Shown: positions 63,474 through 64,000 of the stretch, piece by piece
How positions within the stretch are numbered: position 1 is the first letter of the stretch
Layout of the letters: each line of letters starts with the position of its first letter
Assembly: GCF_030123065.1 (NCBI RefSeq)
Contig: NZ_CP126093.1
Span: forward strand, 2,918,001 to 2,982,000
Length of the DNA stretch: 64,000 bases
Origin: Neobacillus sp. DY30
Lineage (GTDB): Bacteria > Bacillota > Bacilli > Bacillales > Cytobacillaceae
Reading direction: 5' to 3'
The notes under the pieces: generated by a model
Databases searched by the model: none
What the model saw: the letters and a program-made list of their open reading frames with translations, nothing else
Told to the model about the DNA's origin: nothing
Position numbers and translations under genes: made by a program

Positions 63474-64000
63474 TTAATTACTAAACCATTCAGTTGGCTT
63501 AACATCTAAATTAATATTGATTTGTTTTACCTCAGTAAACGTATCCAAGCCAAAGGTTCCTAACCCGCGGCCAATCCCGCTCTGCTTGTAACCTCCCCAC
63601 GGTGCCTCATTATAGGCGAGGTTATAAGCATTAACATAAGTAATTCCGGCTCTTACTTTTTTAATAACCCTCAAAGCTTTGGCGCCATCTTGTGAAAAAA
63701 CACCTGCTGCAAGCCCGTATGAAGTATCATTTGCCAGCTGGATTGCTTCCGCCTCATCTTTAAACTTTTGAACGACAAGAACTGGACCAAAGATTTCTTC
63801 CTGAACAATTCTCATGTCTGGTTTGGTGTCAACAAATATTGTTGGCTCAAAAAAATAACCATTTTCAAGCCCGTTACTTGTAATACGGTTGCCGCCGCAA
63901 GCTAACGTAGCCCCTTCGGCTAAGCCAATTTGAATATATTCAAGGATATTCTTCATATGGTCTTCACTTACAAGCGGACCCATCTCTGTAGACGAATCAA
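63474..64000 (-). CDS. aldehyde dehydrogenase, C-terminal part (cut by window end)
   Basis: The frame is open to the window edge and shows the C-terminal third of an aldehyde dehydrogenase: MGPLVSEDHMKNILEYIQIG, EEIFGPVL, NDTSYGLAAGVFS, GITYVNAYN and GGYKQSGIGRGLG. The N-terminal nucleotide-binding half and catalytic Cys lie beyond 64000. Together with the next two genes it could oxidise an amino- or guanidino-aldehyde for the ureohydrolase. Confidence 0.92.
   Translation of the reverse strand, partial: DSSTEMGPLVSEDHMKNILEYIQIGLAEGATLACGGNRITSNGLENGYFFEPTIFVDTKPDMRIVQEEIFGPVLVVQKFKDEAEAIQLANDTSYGLAAGVFSQDGAKALRVIKKVRAGITYVNAYNLAYNEAPWGGYKQSGIGRGLGTFGLDTFTEVKQININLDVKPTEWFSN

Overview
The window is low-GC Firmicute DNA. 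Strong GGAGG-type ribosome binding sites, TTG/GTG starts, U-tailed hairpin terminators and the gene families present (small PurL with PurS/PurQ, 4Fe-4S PurF, Csp, PaiB, YczE, HxlR, GtrA, PrsW) all point to a Bacillaceae chromosome (Bacillus, Neobacillus or a relative). No rRNA, tRNA or CRISPR array was found.

Layout. 0.4-11.8 kb: scattered single genes (PrmA-like methyltransferase, GtrA, YwnB-like SDR, EamA exporter, zinc-ribbon membrane protein, phospholipase D/cardiolipin-synthase-like enzyme, DUF3291 protein, LysM-SPOR secreted protein, FAD oxidoreductase, DUF6944-like repeat protein) with gene relics between them. 12.0-16.2 kb: a regulator, an M20 amidohydrolase and an AbgT-type transporter, probably a peptide/aminoacyl-conjugate salvage unit, with a TTAACG dyad at the operon promoter. 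16.6-26.2 kb: a purine cluster, purF divergent from purK-C-S-Q-L-M-N-D, lacking purE, purB and purH. 26.3-26.6 kb: a MITE-like element filled with four 52-bp hairpin repeats. 26.7-32.4 kb: redox genes with their regulators (HxlR plus two aldo/keto reductases and an epimerase; Rrf2 plus an NmrA-like SDR with clear palindromic operators). The Rrf2/SDR pair is bracketed by two copies of a ~150-bp hairpin repeat. 32.8-35.3 kb: macro-domain protein, VWA protein and P-loop kinase. 35.6-44.9 kb: M20/M28-type peptidase, TPR protein, a DnaD/DnaB-helicase replication module (helicase frameshifted) with iteron-like repeats, a thermonuclease, two paralogous small proteins around a coiled-coil protein, and an M20 dipeptidase. 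45.2-60.7 kb: accessory zone with cold-shock protein, a broken CDI-immunity-like gene, two direct copies of a PrsW-type gene (one broken), a group II intron, an ECF sigma/anti-sigma pair, a complete IS1595-family element with a passenger gene and an exact 8-bp target duplication, YczE/PaiB, lipoproteins, DinB and GNAT. 61.1-64.0 kb: minus-strand ureohydrolase, iron alcohol dehydrogenase and aldehyde dehydrogenase (cut by the window end), likely a catabolic operon for a guanidino or amino-aldehyde compound.

The most unusual items are the incomplete purine cluster, the IS1595-like MITE with internal hairpin tandem repeats and its apparent autonomous partner 25 kb away, the macro/VWA/kinase cluster, the DnaD-helicase module with iteron-like repeats, and the duplicated PrsW locus where only one copy carries the group II intron. 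Relics are common: two DUF3291 fragments, a DUF3231 tail, a CDI-immunity gene and a second group II intron tail. This suggests ongoing gene loss around mobile elements.
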